This document shows positions 45,179 through 56,147 of a stretch of 64,000 nt of DNA, one piece after another. The stretch is from the NCBI GenBank assembly GCA_905221605.1, contig CAJNDS010002488.1, positions 1 through 64,000 on the forward strand, read 5' to 3'. Both the position numbers and the translations under genes were made by a program. Source of the DNA: Symbiodinium natans (lineage: Eukaryota > Sar > Dinophyceae > Suessiales > Symbiodiniaceae). Position 1 is the stretch's first letter. Every line of letters starts with the position of its first letter. Below the pieces are notes generated by a model that saw only the letters and a list, made by a program, of their open reading frames with translations, was not told the DNA's origin and made no database searches.

Positions 45179-45654
45179 CACAAGCACAGCCACAGCAGGG
45201 AGTCTTGACGCTGTAAACCTACCCTGAAACAGGGGGCCCACGGGTTTAGGGTTTAGGGTTTAGGGTTTAGGATTTAGGGTTTAGGGTTTAGGGTTTAGAA
45301 TTAAGGGTTCACGCACTTATATCACGGTAGCGGGGTTTGGGGCTTGTGGGCTTTGGGGCCTTTGTTGCTAGCAACCCCTTAAAGGACACCAAACATATAA
45401 ACTCTCCAACATCTATACGGAACCCTCGACCCTAAACCTAAACCCTAAACCCTAAACCCTAAACCCTAAACCTACACTCAACAAACACCCTACCCTAGTT
45501 TCGACTTGGGCCCTGAAGGTCACTACGCAGGAAGCACAAACCTTTCTTTCTGGGGAACTACATGGGCTCTCTAATCCCTAAACCCTAAACCCTAAACCCT
45601 AAACCCTAAACCCTAAACCCTAAACCCCCCTAAACCCTAAATCCTACACCCTAT

Positions 45655-45713
45655 AAGCGGCGCCTCCGGTGCTGCTTCCGCTCGCATCTGCAGGTCCGCC
45701 GACACCTCGCCCA
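45655..45713 (-). CDS. Micro-exon candidate
   Basis: Acceptor CTTCAG at 45714; reads GEVSADLQMRAEAAPEAPL. Flanked by telomere-like tracts on both sides. Confidence 0.4.
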
Positions 45714-45820
45714 CTGAAGGGGTTTAGGGTTTGGGTTTGGTGTTTGGGGTTTAGGGATTAGGGTTTGGGGTAAGTTTAGGGTTTAGGGTTTGGGGTAAGT
45801 TGAGGGTTTAGGGTTTGGGG

Positions 45821-45974
45821 CTACTACCCCCCCCGCCCCCCTTAGGTTCCCTACTGCCCCCCTCAAAACTACCTCCACTGCCCTCGGTTCGCCCCATAAT
45901 TAATGCTATTTGGGGTATGAAACCTTTTTAAGGTTTTTTAAGGGGGGAACCTGGGCGGGGTGGGGGTAGTATAG
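45821..45974. mobile_element. TIR element family C (about 150 bp)
   Basis: Left end CTACTACCCCCCCCCGCCCC then TTAGGTTCCC; the right end, read on the other strand, is CTACTACCCCCACCCCGCCC then AGGTTCCCC. About 28 bp of inverted repeat with small gaps. No coding content. Confidence 0.75.
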
Positions 45975-46621
45975 AGTGAAGGGTTGCGAGATGGTTGGTC
46001 CCCAAACCCTAAACTTAGAGGTTTCGGTGACCGAAACTCAGGTGAAGTTGGACAGGGTTTGGGTTTAGGGACTAGGGCCTAGGGGGTTGAGGATTTAGGG
46101 AACTTGAAGCGCTGGGATTGCAGTGAGGGTTTAGCCTGGGCTTTTTGAGAACCTCCTTTGCGCCCTCAACCCTAAACCTTGAGGCCGGATCTTACAACCC
46201 TACCCCGAACTCTGGGGATAACAGGGCTTGGAGGGTTTCAGGGCTTTGGTTTGGAGTTTGGCTCTTGGCGAGGCGCCGAATCACCCCAAAACCTGACCTT
46301 ACAACCCGGAATCTACAACCCTGAACCCATGCAAACATACAGCCGAAGCTTCTCAAAACTTAGAAGCACACTCGCCATCAAAACATAAGGCTATCTATCT
46401 ATACCTACTCCGGTCTGAAACATGTGGTTCCATGGTTCAACTTGTGCGCAACGCAAAGAGGATAGTAGCACATCCAGCAGGTGCTGTTCAACACCTGCCC
46501 GTACAGCTCACACTGCCTGGTCGCAGGCCACGCATGCTCCAAACTCGTGGGCGAGTTCTGAAGCTTGGCGGTTCCATGTCCAAAGAGCACTTCATATTCT
46601 GGAGACCATGATTCCATTTGG

Positions 46622-48201
46622 CTAGGAAAAGCATACTTCCATTTTGTGGAGCCCTCCAAAGGTCTGTGCATGTCCCCAGCCCACAACAGACCCATCACCC
46701 AGAACAGCCGCAAATGCGGTGGAGGTGGCTTGGATCTGCTCCACGCCCTTCAGCCGACTTTGCACAGCACTGCTGTCACCACCAAAGTTCGCACCGCCCC
46801 AAGTCCTTCGTAGCCCAGTAACCATATTACAATGAGGGCACCCTTTTTTGGGTTGGTTACTGTATAAGGGAACCTTGAACCCCAAAAAAGGGAACAGGGT
46901 ACCACTGGGCTACCAAGAGTCACAACAGAACCATCGCCCAGAATGGCGGCGAAGGCACGTTCGGAAGCTTGGACTTGTTGCACGTCTTTCAGCTGATGTT
47001 GCACAGCCTTGCTGTCGCCACCCTCGCGAGCATCCCCCCAGGTGACTACAGACCTATCGCCCAGAATGGCGGCAAAAGCGTAGCCAGATGCTTGGACCTG
47101 CTGCACGTCCTTCAGCTGACCTTGAACATTGTCGCTGGCGCCACCAAAGAGACGATTGCCCCATGTCACAACAGACCCATCGCCCAAGATAGCAGCAAAG
47201 GCTGCGCAGGTAGCTTGTATCTTCTGCACGTCCTTCAGTCGATCTTGCACAGCACTGCTGTCACCACCGCATCGAGCATCGCCCCAGGTCACAGCACACC
47301 CATCGCCCAGAATGGCAGCAAAAGCCCCGCTAGTAGCTTGGATCTGCTGCACGTTCTTCAGCTGAGCTTGCACAGCATTGCTGTCGCCCCCACTTGCGGC
47401 ATCGCCCCAGGTCACTACAGACCCATCGCCCAGAATGGCAGCAAAAGCACCGCCGAAAGCACCATTGGCGCCGGTAGCTTGAATTTTGTGCACGTCCTTC
47501 AGCTGATGTTGAACATGCGTGCTGTCGCCACCGAACTCATTAGCGCCCCAGGTCACAACGGAGCCGTCGCCCAGAACGGCAGCGAAAGCCTTGCCGGTAG
47601 CTTGGATCTGCTTCACCTCCATCAGCCCCTGTACCTCGCTGCTGTCGCCGCCATAGTGAGCATACCCCCAGGCCACAGCGGACCCATCGCCCAGAATGGC
47701 AGCAAAAGCCTCAGAAGTAGCTTGGATCTGTTGCACATCCTTCAGCTGACCTTGCGCAGCACTGCTCTCGCCACCAGCTTGAGCATCGCCCCAGGTCACA
47801 ACAGACCCATCGCCCAGAATGGCAGCGAAGGCGCTTTCGGAAGCCTGGATCCGCCGCACGTCCTGCAGCTTGTTTGTATCAGCACTGCTGTTCCCGCCAT
47901 AATCAGGAAGACCCCAGGTGACTACAGACCCATCGCCCAGAACTGCAGCAAAAGAACACTGGTTGGCATGCACGCAAACGTTGCCGACTTTCAGGGTCAG
48001 CGTGTCGCCACTCTGCAGCCTTGATTCCTCCAAAGAGGCTGCTCCGTCCAGGACACCTCCGGAGGAGTTCAGGAGCTTGCCTCTGCCAACTGCCAGGGCC
48101 TCCTGTGCCCTTCGCTTCAATGATTCTACAGACTCATCGGGCTCTGCTTCCAGTGAAACTGTCCGGCCACTGAGCAAGCTCACATCAATCACAAGGGGCA
48201 T
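46622..48201 (-). CDS. Ubiquitin-like N-terminus plus RCC1-type repeat protein
   Basis: Preferred ATG at 48201 (MPLVIDVSLLSGRTVSLEAE), since the upstream in-frame residues look untranslated. Residues 1-75 resemble a ubiquitin-like fold (SLLSGRTVSLEA, then DESVESLKRRAQEAL, then LQSGDTLTLKV). About ten copies of a 35-50 residue unit follow, each with AFAAILGDGSVVTWG and GGDSSAVQ.QLKDVQQIQAT, the RCC1/beta-propeller signature (GDG...WG). RCC1-like propellers bind chromatin, GTPases or ubiquitin-pathway partners; the exact role here is unknown. From memory, such proteins are very numerous in Symbiodinium-type genomes and often annotated as HERC-like, but no HECT domain is present. The gene has no other intron, so it may be a retrogene. 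It is cut at 46806-46917 by a 112-bp TIR element; the last two repeats continue after it in another frame (GGDSSAVQSRLKGVEQIQAT, GDGSVVGWG) to a stop at 46622. Without splicing the frame ends at 46750. Confidence 0.9.
46806..46917 (-). mobile_element. 112-bp TIR element in the RCC1 coding sequence, probable introner
   Basis: Terminal inverted repeats of 14 bp, CTTGGTAGCCCAGT and ACTGGGCTACGAAG (one mismatch,on the minus strand), flanked by GACT on each side (minus strand; 46918-46921 and 46802-46805). Treating GACT plus the element as an intron (46806-46921, starting GA and ending AG, 116 nt) joins GTT GT and GACTTGGGGC into V-V-T-W-G-G-A-N, the exact RCC1 repeat consensus. GT donors nearby do not keep the frame. 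GA-AG introns are known from dinoflagellates. Whether it is spliced is not shown. Confidence 0.75.
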
Positions 48202-48499
48202 GTTGCGACAATGCACAGGCCAGCTCCGCACTACTCCTGTTGCAAAGACTCACTGGGCGCTGGATTCTACCTGGTGCTTAGTCCCGTAACTTCGGTTCTG
48301 GGTAGCCTAGAAAGTTTCGCTTCTGTTGAGCTACAGAATCAAGGACTGTCGCAGGCAGAAGGCACAGAGATGAGGCAAGGAGGCGAGGGTTCTTAGGGCT
48401 GAGGGCCCAGAAAGCCTGAACCCTAAACCCTAAACCCCTAAACCCCTAAACCTATACCCTAAACCCTAAAAGCCCTAAACCCTGACCCCGCTTCTTCGG

Positions 48500-48563
48500 G
48501 CTTAAGGCCTCAGGTGTGCTTCTACCACCACGGCTTTGGGGGGCTCAGCCGCCTTAAAGTTAC
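48500..48563 (-). CDS. Small exon candidate
   Basis: NFKAAEPPKAVVVEAHLRP and a stop. Composition is Ala/Pro/Val-rich; weak on its own. Confidence 0.35.
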
Positions 48564-48601
48564 ACCTTAGGGTGATCCAAGTCTTAAGGCTTGTGGCCAG
48601 A

Positions 48602-48709
48602 CTACTATTTGCTTAAGAATCCCAAAGAAAAAAAAGTAATACTCCCTAAATTGCCCTTTAAGAAGGAAGAATATATTTTTGGGGGGAGGTTCTTATAAGC
48701 TGTTCGTAG
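48602..48709. mobile_element. TIR element family A, copy 2 (108 bp)
   Basis: CTACTATTTGCTTAAGAATC at the left, GGGGAGGTTCTTATAAGCTG then TTCGTAG at the right; flanked by CAGA on both sides. Internal sequence is A/T-rich and unlike the other copies. Confidence 0.85.
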
Positions 48710-48894
48710 CAGAGGCTTAGGGTTTAGGAAGGGTCTCGGGTTTAGGGTTTAGAGATTAGGCTTAAGGTTTAGCGTATAGGGTGTAGGGTTTAGGGGTTCA
48801 GCGGTTTTGGGCTTTAGGGTTTTGGGTTTCAGGGTTTAAGGGTTTTAGGGTTTTGGGGCTTAGGGTTTAGCGTGAGAGGCGCAGAAACTGTGAA

Positions 48895-48942
48895 GGTAGC
48901 CCAGTAACCATTCTGCAATTCAAGGTACCCTTTTTGGGGCTG
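48895..48942. mobile_element. Half copy of the RCC1-gene TIR element
   Basis: GGTAGCCCAGTAACCATTCT, GCAATTCAAGGTACCC and TTTTTGGGG match the left half of 46806-46917; the right half is missing. Confidence 0.6.
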
Positions 48943-48979
48943 GGGCTCGGACTTGATGGTCGGGCTTGAGTTGGGGGTG

Positions 48980-49090
48980 AGGGTTTAGGGTTTAGGGTTT
49001 AGGGTTTAGGGTTTAGGGTTTAGGGTTTAGGGTTTCGGGTTTAGGGTTTAGGGTTTAGGGTTGAGGGTTGAGGGTTGAGGGTTGAGGGTG
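48980..49090 (+). repeat. TTTAGGG array with GAGGGTT variants
   Basis: About 15 units; the last five are GGGTTGA. Confidence 0.9.
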
Positions 49091-49249
49091 TTGCGGCTTC
49101 GATTTGAGGGTGTTTATGGCCATTCCTGGCCTGCTGTGGCCTACACCCTGATTTGAAAGGGTGGAGGGTACCTCAATATTTGAACGCTAAACCCTCAAAG
49201 CCCTCCAACAATTCCAAACACCCTCTAACAGCCATTTAAGCCCTCTACA

Positions 49250-49625
49250 ACTCTAGGCCCAAAACCCCGAAACCCCAAGACCCCCAGACCCAAACACCCC
49301 AAGACCCCAAAAAACCCAAAGCCCTAAAAAACCCAAAAAAACATAAAACCCAAAACCGTAAATTCTCCCACACAATCCCCAAACCCCAAAACCACCAAAA
49401 CCCCAAAACCCCCAAAACCCGCAAAACCCCCCAAAACCCCCACAACCCCCCAAAACCACCAAAACCCCCAAAAACCCCAACACCCCCAAAACCGCAAAAC
49501 CCCTGAAAACCGCCAACGCCGCCAAAACCCAAAACCCGCAAAACCCCCCACAACCCCCAAAGCCCAAAAGCCCCAAACAACCAAAGCCCAAACCTCCAAC
49601 CCCCAAACCCCAAAACCCCCAAAAC
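49250..49625. repeat. CCCCAAAAC low-complexity tract
   Basis: Irregular CCCCAAAA, CCCCCAAAA and AACCGCC units for 370 bp. The minus strand is open in three frames as Gly/Phe/Trp-rich sequence, an artefact of composition. Confidence 0.85.
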
Positions 49626-49708
49626 AAGCCTCCGCTGCGGCGCGAGCTGCCTGTGCAGCAGCCACGGCAGGGTTGATGCGAGGGCCTGGTGGGTGGCCGC
49701 CGTCGTGC
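49625..49708 (-). CDS. Exon candidate, Ala-rich
   Basis: KHDGGHPPGPRINPAVAAAQ then AARAAAEACF, bounded downstream by the CCCCAAAAC tract. Protein-like codon use compared with the tract next to it. Confidence 0.45.
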
Positions 49709-50189
49709 TTGGCTTAGGGTTTAGGGCTTGGGGTTTAGGTTTTGGGCCGAGGACACCCTAAACCCCAATTAAATCTAAATCCTAAGCCCTAACCTTCAAC
49801 CCTAAATCCTACACCCTCAGGCTCGAATAAGGGACTCAGAGCTGCATCGCATCGTGGGAGTGTGTGAGAATTTGGGTTAGGGACTCCATCGTCCCTCAGA
49901 GAAAGAAGATTTCTGAAATTTTAATCACAGGGTTTTGGGTTTAGAGTTTGTAGGGTTTTGGGTGTAGATCTTGAGTAGGATCTTGGGTAGGGTTAACGGA
50001 GTTTTGGAATATTTTGGTTTAAGGCTTACGACAATCCATGCCTATGCCTGGGCCCTTGAGGACCCTACTTCAGAAGCGAAAACGCTTGGGGCTCAAGGGG
50101 CTGGGGGTTCCCCAAACGGAGTGTTTAGGGTTTAGGGTTTAGGGTTGGGTTTAGGGTTTAGGGTTTAGGGTCAGTTCAGTACATGCCAC

Positions 50190-50330
50190 GCACTCTGGGC
50201 GTCGCCCAAGGTGACAAGTCCATCACCGTCGCACATCGCGCGGTGTCGGACCTACTTTCTTAGACTTTCGGGCTCTTGGCACCCGCGCGCAAGCTCCTCG
50301 CAAAGAGTGGCATTTTGCTGCGAGAAACCC
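50190..50330 (-). CDS. Exon candidate pair
   Basis: About 50260-50330 reads SQQNATLCEELARGCQEPES then LRK; about 50190-50240 reads CDGDGLVTLGDAQSAWHVL, where DGDGLVTLGD recalls part of an EF-hand loop. The EF-hand idea is weak because the first acidic position is not seen. Confidence 0.35.
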
Positions 50331-51889
50331 TAAACCCTAAACTCCCTAAGCCCTGAACCCTAAACCCTGAACCCTAAACCCTAAACCCTCAACCCTAAAC
50401 ACTAAACCCTGTGTGTGCATGGATCCGGTTCCTCCGAGTGGCACTTTTTTAAGTTTAAGGGTTTAGGGTTTGGGGTTTGGGGTTTGGGGTTTAGGTTTAA
50501 GGGTTTAGGGTTTGGGGTGTGGGGTTTAGGGTTTAGGGTTTAGGGTTTAGGGTCCAGGGTTTAGGGTTTAACTCCTAGAAGGGACCCTTATCTTCCTCCC
50601 CTATATGTATCCCTAACAGAGGCCCCATGTACCTAAGAAGCCCCTCAATAAGTCCTAAATGACCCCTAAGGTTCCTTCTGCCTTGACATGTGCCATCATC
50701 CTGGGGTGGGGGGGACGGGTCTACACTGGCAGAATCTATATCATGATTCATAAACAGAGATGGACGGGCTAGGAACCCCAAGCCCTACAGACCCTGAACC
50801 CCAAACCCTCAGTGTTTAGGGGCTCAATGGGGGGAGGGGGATGTCAATGTGTTTACAGCGGACATGGGGCGCGAGGACACAGTACAGTGGATGAAGGTCT
50901 TACGGGATGTCGGATGTTGGGCTATTTTGGGTTTGTGCAACATACATAAATTTAGGGTTTAGGGTTTAGAGTTGAGGAGGGTGGGGTGTAGGGCGCCGCG
51001 CCTGGTGCGGCAAATGGCCGTTGTGGCGCCATGCCCTTCAGGAAACCCTGGCCCAGCCGGGCGTACTAAGCTTAGGGTTTCGGGTTGTAGAGTTTAGTTA
51101 GAATGGACTTACCCTATTCCCTAAACCCTAAACCCAAGAGGTTTGGGGGTTTTCGGGTTTCGTTTTTCGGGCTTGGCGAGTTTGGGGCTTCGGGTTTCGG
51201 GGATCAAGGTGTTGGGGGTCAGGGCTTCGCCGTTTCGGCATATCGGGTTAATCCCTAAACCCTAAACCTAAACCCTAAACCCGAAACCCTAAACCCGAAA
51301 AAGACCCCTAAAGGGAGCCTACCAGAATCCTTACGGTTTAAAGGGTTCGGGGTCCCCTCGCAAGAGGGTGAAAGAAATGTTCCAGTCTAGTCGTAGGAGG
51401 AGGGCAACCCCAAGCTCGCTACAAATGCGTAGCGTGTGTAAGCCCCCCCCGCCTCCCTCGAACAACTCGAACAATAACCTTGAAGCCGACCTCCTAACTC
51501 TACATAGCCCGAATTCCAAAGCCCGCCCATCCCAAACAGCCGTGAACCCGAAACCCCCCCCCCCCCCCCCCCAAAACCCCCAAAATCCCAACGAAACCCT
51601 CAAAAATCTCCCAAACCAACACCAACCTACCCTTCGCACGCGAGGCCTTCCCCTTGGCGTCCAGAAGCCTGGTTGGCCGACGGATGTCGGGTTGAGGGCT
51701 TATTTGACCACCCTGAACCCTAAACCCCAGACCCGAAACCCCAGACCCGAACCCTTCTATGTTGTTTCGTCCGACTCCTCGTAGGAGGTACTTACTGCCT
51801 TTCCCACGAGTTCAGGTTCAGGGTTTGGGGTTTAGGGGTTGTTTTGCAGGCTGGCCACCTTCTGTAACCCGCATAAACCTGCATAAGAC

Positions 51890-52480
51890 CCATAAACCCC
51901 ATGAATGCATAAACCCACAAAACCCTAAAAACCCTATAAACCCCATAAATCCTATAAAGCCTATGAACCCTATAACTCCCAAAGAAAACCCTAAACATCC
52001 TACAAATCCTGCAAACCCTAAACGCCCATCAAACCCTATTCATCCTGTAAACCCTATAAACCCTAAAACAACCCTAAAACAACCCTAAAAAGCCTATAAA
52101 CCCTATAAACCCAATGAACCCTATAAACCCTAAACCCTACAAACCGACCCTAAACTCAAAAGACCCCAAAGCCTACAAGCCTAGAAGCCCGAAACCCTAT
52201 AAACCCTACAAACCCTACAAACCGTAAATTAAACCCTACAAACCCTACAAACCCTACAAACCCTACAAACCCTGTAAACCCTGTAAACCCTGTAAACCCT
52301 GTAAACCCTGTAAACCCTGTAAAACCCGTAAACCCGATAAACCCTATAAACGCTGTAAACTCTATAAACCACTATAAACCCTACAAACCGACCCTAAACC
52401 CTTACAAACCCTACAAACCCTAAGCCCTTTCAACCCTAAACCCGACAAACCGACCCTAAACGATGTAGACCCCAAACCCT
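51890..52480 (-). repeat. CCCTATAAA / CCCTACAAA / CCCTGTAAA variant array
   Basis: About 60 units of 9-bp variants of the telomere motif (CCCTATAAA, CCCTACAAA, CCCTGTAAA). Six CCCTGTAAA units are consecutive (52268-52322), five CCCTACAAA are consecutive (52224-52268), showing local homogenisation. Confidence 0.9.
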
Positions 52481-52544
52481 TCTGCAACCCTAAACCCCAA
52501 ACCCTAAACTCTGTCACCCTAAACCCTTCTGTGACCCTCAACTG

Positions 52545-52907
52545 CAGGCCAGGCTGCGGCAAAGGCGGGGCGCCCTTGCCGAGAAACGCTGGCGGAGAAG
52601 GCATGGGTAGATCTTTGACCTCGGTATACGGGTGTAGGGTTTAGGGTTTAGGGTTTAGGGTTTAGGGTTTAGGATTTAGGGTTTATGGCTCCTGCAATGT
52701 AAGGTTTGTAGCATTTTGGGGGCATATTCGCTGTGCCCCTGTGTCGGAAGCGAACTCAAAACAGCTTACTGTTGTAAACGAGAAAACTTCGACAAGCCAA
52801 TCCGGAATCTGAAGCCTACTAGGCTGCGCGCCATGCACTCGTTCTCCTCAGCGAACGCCAGCCACTTCTCCCAAATTGGATCCTCCAGAAATGGCTCAAG
52901 TTGAAGG
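52545..52907 (-). CDS. Two exon candidates (52810-52907, 52545-52604)
   Basis: Upstream: LQLEPFLEDPIWEKWLAFAE then ENECMARSLVGF, an acidic, Trp-containing segment of clear protein character. Downstream: PSPPAFLGKGAPPLPQPGLQ. A TTTAGGG array (52635-52690) separates them. Function unknown. Confidence 0.5.
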
Positions 52908-52999
52908 CGGGACGGGTTTAGGGTTTAGGGTTTAGGTTTTAGGGTTTAGGGTTTAGGGTTTGGGGCTGAATGTTTGGGCTCGGGGTTTAGGATTTGAGG

Positions 53000-53125
53000 C
53001 TTGGCGTGGAGGCAGGCGAAGTCATGAAAGACGTGCCCATACTTGCACGTCTTCTCTCTACACGCCACACCTTGCCATTGGCTTTCTACGCATCCGTCCA
53101 TGACATGAGGCCCAAAAGCCCTCAA
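53000..53125 (-). CDS. Exon candidate, Cys/His-rich
   Basis: MDGCVESQWQGVACREKTCK then YGHVFHDFACLHAK. The C-x4-CKYGH...C-x-H pattern could be a CCCH-type zinc finger; the spacing is not the canonical one. Telomere-like tract downstream (52917-52965). Confidence 0.45.
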
Positions 53126-53754
53126 ACCTGAGCCTAAACCCCAAAACATCCCCAAACCCGAAACCAGAAACCCTAAACTTAAACACTAATGTTGGACTCG
53201 CTTTAGTACGTAGGGGCCCCCCCCCCCCCCCCCCCCCAAACAATTTTGGGGTTTTCGGGGATCCTGAATAGTGTGGGCTGGGGCTGGGACGGGGCTGGGG
53301 GTAGGGCGGCTAGGGGTCGAGGGTTGAGGGGAAGCCTTGAAGCTTGAGGGTCTAAGCTTTCCAGGCTTTGTAGCTCCGCGGTCGCCGGGGCTCCGCATAA
53401 ATGCGGACCACCGAAACAACTTGCTAAAGCGAATCAGGGCAGCTCGTGGGCTACTCCCTTGGAAAATTGTTTGGGGGCCTGTTTCGTAATGAAATTTTAA
53501 AAGGAATTTAAATAAGGCTGGACACCAAAAAACTCCGGAGCTTCTTATTCAAAACTGTTTTTAGTTTTTGGCTCCCCGGCCCCCCACCCTTCAACCCCGG
53601 CCGGCAAACATCGCATTATTGAGGCCCACCCTATCAATGGGGGGGTCCCCTATAAGGTTTCCGGAACATCGCATAATAGTGCCCCCTCCCACTAAAGCCA
53701 GTCCAACATTAAACACTAAACCCTAAACACTAAACGGCCCTAAACCCTAAACCC

Positions 53755-53870
53755 TAGACCCTAAACCCTGAACCCTAAACCCTAAACCCTAAACCCTAAA
53801 CCCTAAACCCTAAACCCTAAACCCTAAACCCTAAACCCTAAACCCTGAACCCTGAACCCTGAACCCCAAG
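53755..53870 (-). repeat. CCCTAAA array
   Basis: About 16 units, the last four CCCTGAA. Confidence 0.9.
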
Positions 53871-54089
53871 CCCGTCTACCCTTCCTCGGTCCATGGACAG
53901 AACCAGGCGTCCTTACAAGGTTCATCCTCAAAGGATGCCCCGAATTTCGGAACCCCCCCCATACATAGCGATGTCATGGATTAATAATGATGATCTTGCT
54001 CTATGTAGTGTTTATCCTCCGGGATGTAAATACCCTAAACCCTAAACCCTAAACCCTAAAATACACACATATAATTAATACTCCCACTC

Positions 54090-54392
54090 CACAGGGCTTC
54101 GAAAGGTCGATGAACACCAGCACTTGGAGGTTCATGGTGCGTATTTAGGGTTTTAGGTGTTTTAGGGTTTAGGGTTTAGGGTAATACTTTGAACCAGATT
54201 AAGGCACTTAAGGGGCTTATAAGTGAACCATCTTAGGGAATTTAAGGGGCTTATAAGTGGAGTGGGTCAGAAGTACAGGTATACTTGGTTATAGTAAGTA
54301 CCACAAGCAGACGCCTTTTCAACGCTTGAGATCTTCGCTGCGCCAGGGCAAACATCGGTGGGAGGAGTCAGCGCAAGTCGAACTGTCATGAC
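54090..54392 (-). CDS. Two exon candidates (54303-54392, 54090-54133)
   Basis: Upstream: TVRLALTPPTDVCPGAAKIS then SVEKASACG. Downstream: MNLQVLVFIDLSKPCGVG. Between them lies a repeat element at 54181-54300. Function unknown. Confidence 0.45.
54181..54300. mobile_element. Short dispersed repeat family D, copy 1
   Basis: GAACCAGATTAAGGCACTTA then AGGGGCTTATAAGTG, with an internal second TTTAAGGGGCTTATAAGTG. A second copy (AGAACCAGATTAGGGCACTT) is at about 54575-54660. The right end GTAAGTACCAC is the inverse of the start of the second copy, AGTGGTACTTAT. Confidence 0.6.
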
Positions 54393-54414
54393 CCCCCAAA
54401 ACTCCCAAGTCATC

Positions 54415-54485
54415 CAAAGGGTTCAGGGTTTAGGGTTTAGGGTTTAGGGTTTAGGGTTTAGGGTTTAGGGTTTAGGGTTTAGGGA
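54415..54485 (+). repeat. TTTAGGG array
   Basis: About nine perfect units. Confidence 0.9.
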
Positions 54486-54852
54486 AGCCCCAGGCCCTTT
54501 TTACCCTGAACCCTTCTAAGTCTGTGGCGAATAGGCGTAGAGCTCTCTGATGCCCAACCCAACCTTGCCCTAGTGGTACTTATTACCCAATTGCAACTGT
54601 ACTTAGAACCAGATTAGGGCACTTAAGGACCTTATCAGTGGGTGAAAGTACCGATATAGTTGGTGCGGTTGAGATGCGGAACCCTAAACCTAAAACCCTA
54701 AACCTTAAACCTAAAGCCTTAAACCGCCAAAACCCTAAAGGTACCCTGCGTGCATCCCCGTGAGTGCGTGGCTTAGGTACGTAGGGTACGTAGAACCCTT
54801 GTGATTTTCAGGGTTTAGGGTTTAGGGTTTAGGGTTTAGGGTTTAGGGTTTT

Positions 54853-54952
54853 CTAGGCGGCCAGGCTATTTGAAGCATGCCGAAGAACGGCCACGCGGCC
54901 CTGGCCCGCATGGCTTGGGTAGGGCTTCAGAGGTTGGAGCTTCTCAGGAGCC
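54853..54952 (-). CDS. Exon candidate with stop
   Basis: APEKLQPLKPYPSHAGQGRV then AVLRHASNSLAA and TAG at 54853-54855. TTTAGGG arrays lie on both sides (54808-54850 and 54960-55045). Confidence 0.5.
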
Positions 54953-54959
54953 CGATAAG

Positions 54960-55046
54960 GATTTAGGGTTTAGGGTTTAGGTTTAGGGTTTAGGGTTTAG
55001 GGTTTAGGGTTTAGGGTTTAGGGTTTGGGGTTTGGGGTTTAGGGTC
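54960..55046 (+). repeat. TTTAGGG array
   Basis: About twelve units, two of them TTTGGGG at the right end. Confidence 0.9.
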
Positions 55047-55224
55047 CGAAGGACGGAAACACTCCTCAACCCCCAACTGCCCCCAACCCTCAACCCCTGA
55101 ACTGTAAGCCCTGACCAAGGAAGGTCTGAACAAGAAACCCACGGAATGAGACGCACCCTCAACCCCCCAAACACCTGAACACCCCAAGCCCCTAAATCCT
55201 AAGCCTTGAAAGCCCTAAACCCTA

Positions 55225-55335
55225 TACCTTCGGCTGACCCCAGGAAAAGCAGGAGAACTGCCAAAAGCTGGAAGTGTGGAATGTAAGAGAACTCATCACT
55301 TGTCTGGAGGAGCCGGATCATCATCTTCATCGGTT
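55225..55335. CDS. Exon candidate, strand ambiguous
   Basis: Minus: MKMMIRLLQTSDEFSYIPHF then a hydrophobic LAVLLLFLG. Plus: QEKQENCQKLEVWNVRELIT then LEEPDHH. Both are open and protein-like. Confidence 0.3.
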
Positions 55336-56079
55336 TTTGGATCTAGGGCTTAGGGGGGTTTAGGGTTTAGGGTTTAGGGTTTAGGGTTTAGGGTTTAGGG
55401 TTTAGGGGCTGCTGGGCTCACAGAAGAGCTTTCAGGGCCCAGGCCCTGAATCACGCCCCTTAATACTCTAAACCCCATAAAATAGGCCCTTAACCCTAAG
55501 CCGCAGACCCCGAAACAATTCAGACTCTCTCTCCCCTCTCTAGATTTGGGGATGTAAGGTGCAGCCCTGAGCCACAAGAATGTGCAACATCTAGGGGCTT
55601 TGACTTAAGTTACCAAAAGACGATCTTTTCTGGTGTCCGAAATTTACGTTCCTGAACAAGAAGCCTATACAACAACCTAAGCCCCAAACCCTCGGCTCCA
55701 AACCCCAAAGCCCAAAACCGAAACCCTAAACCCCAAAACCTAAACCCTAAACCCCAAACCCTAAACCTGTATAAACCCTAAACCCCAACCCCACCGAAGG
55801 GCTCTGTGGGGATGTTTCAATGCGCAGTGTGTTCCCCCGGGCGTGGGGGCTGACAGGAGGTTATGGTTTAGGGTTTAGGGATAGGGTGTGAGGTTTTTTG
55901 GGGATGTAAAGGTTTTGGCTTTGATGGGTTGTCGGTGGGGTTTATAAGGCTTAAGGGCTCGATTGTACGCACTGGGTTTCCTAGGCCGCTTGGGAAGAAG
56001 GGAAAGGCGTAGTGAATGCTCTGATTCCAGGTCAAAGGTTGATTGGCTTAGGGTTTAGGGGCCTAGGGTTTAGTTTAGG

Positions 56080-56147
56080 GCTGGCTGGGCTGCTCAAGTG
56101 AGAGCAGCTTCGACAAAAGCTGCTGGGCGTTTGGTGCTTCATCGGCT
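56080..56147 (-). CDS. Micro-exon candidate, Leu-rich helix
   Basis: ADEAPNAQQLLSKLLSLEQP. Telomere-like tract follows (56045-56078). A longer overlapping frame to 56433 is less convincing. Confidence 0.4.

Noticed and set aside
46969-48024. 351-codon plus-strand frame
   Set aside because: Antisense shadow of the RCC1 repeats; the minus strand has the recognisable domain.
48232-48420. Relict spliced-leader sequence upstream of the RCC1 gene
   Set aside because: TTGATTCTGTAGCTCAAC shares only a few bases with the dinoflagellate leader core; not enough for a call.
49245-49665. Gly/Phe/Trp-rich open frames resembling a glycine-rich protein
   Set aside because: Product of the CCCCAAAAC low-complexity tract, open in three frames at once.
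50190-50240. EF-hand calcium-binding loop
   Set aside because: Only DGDGLVTLGD fits; the first ligand and flanking helices are not seen.
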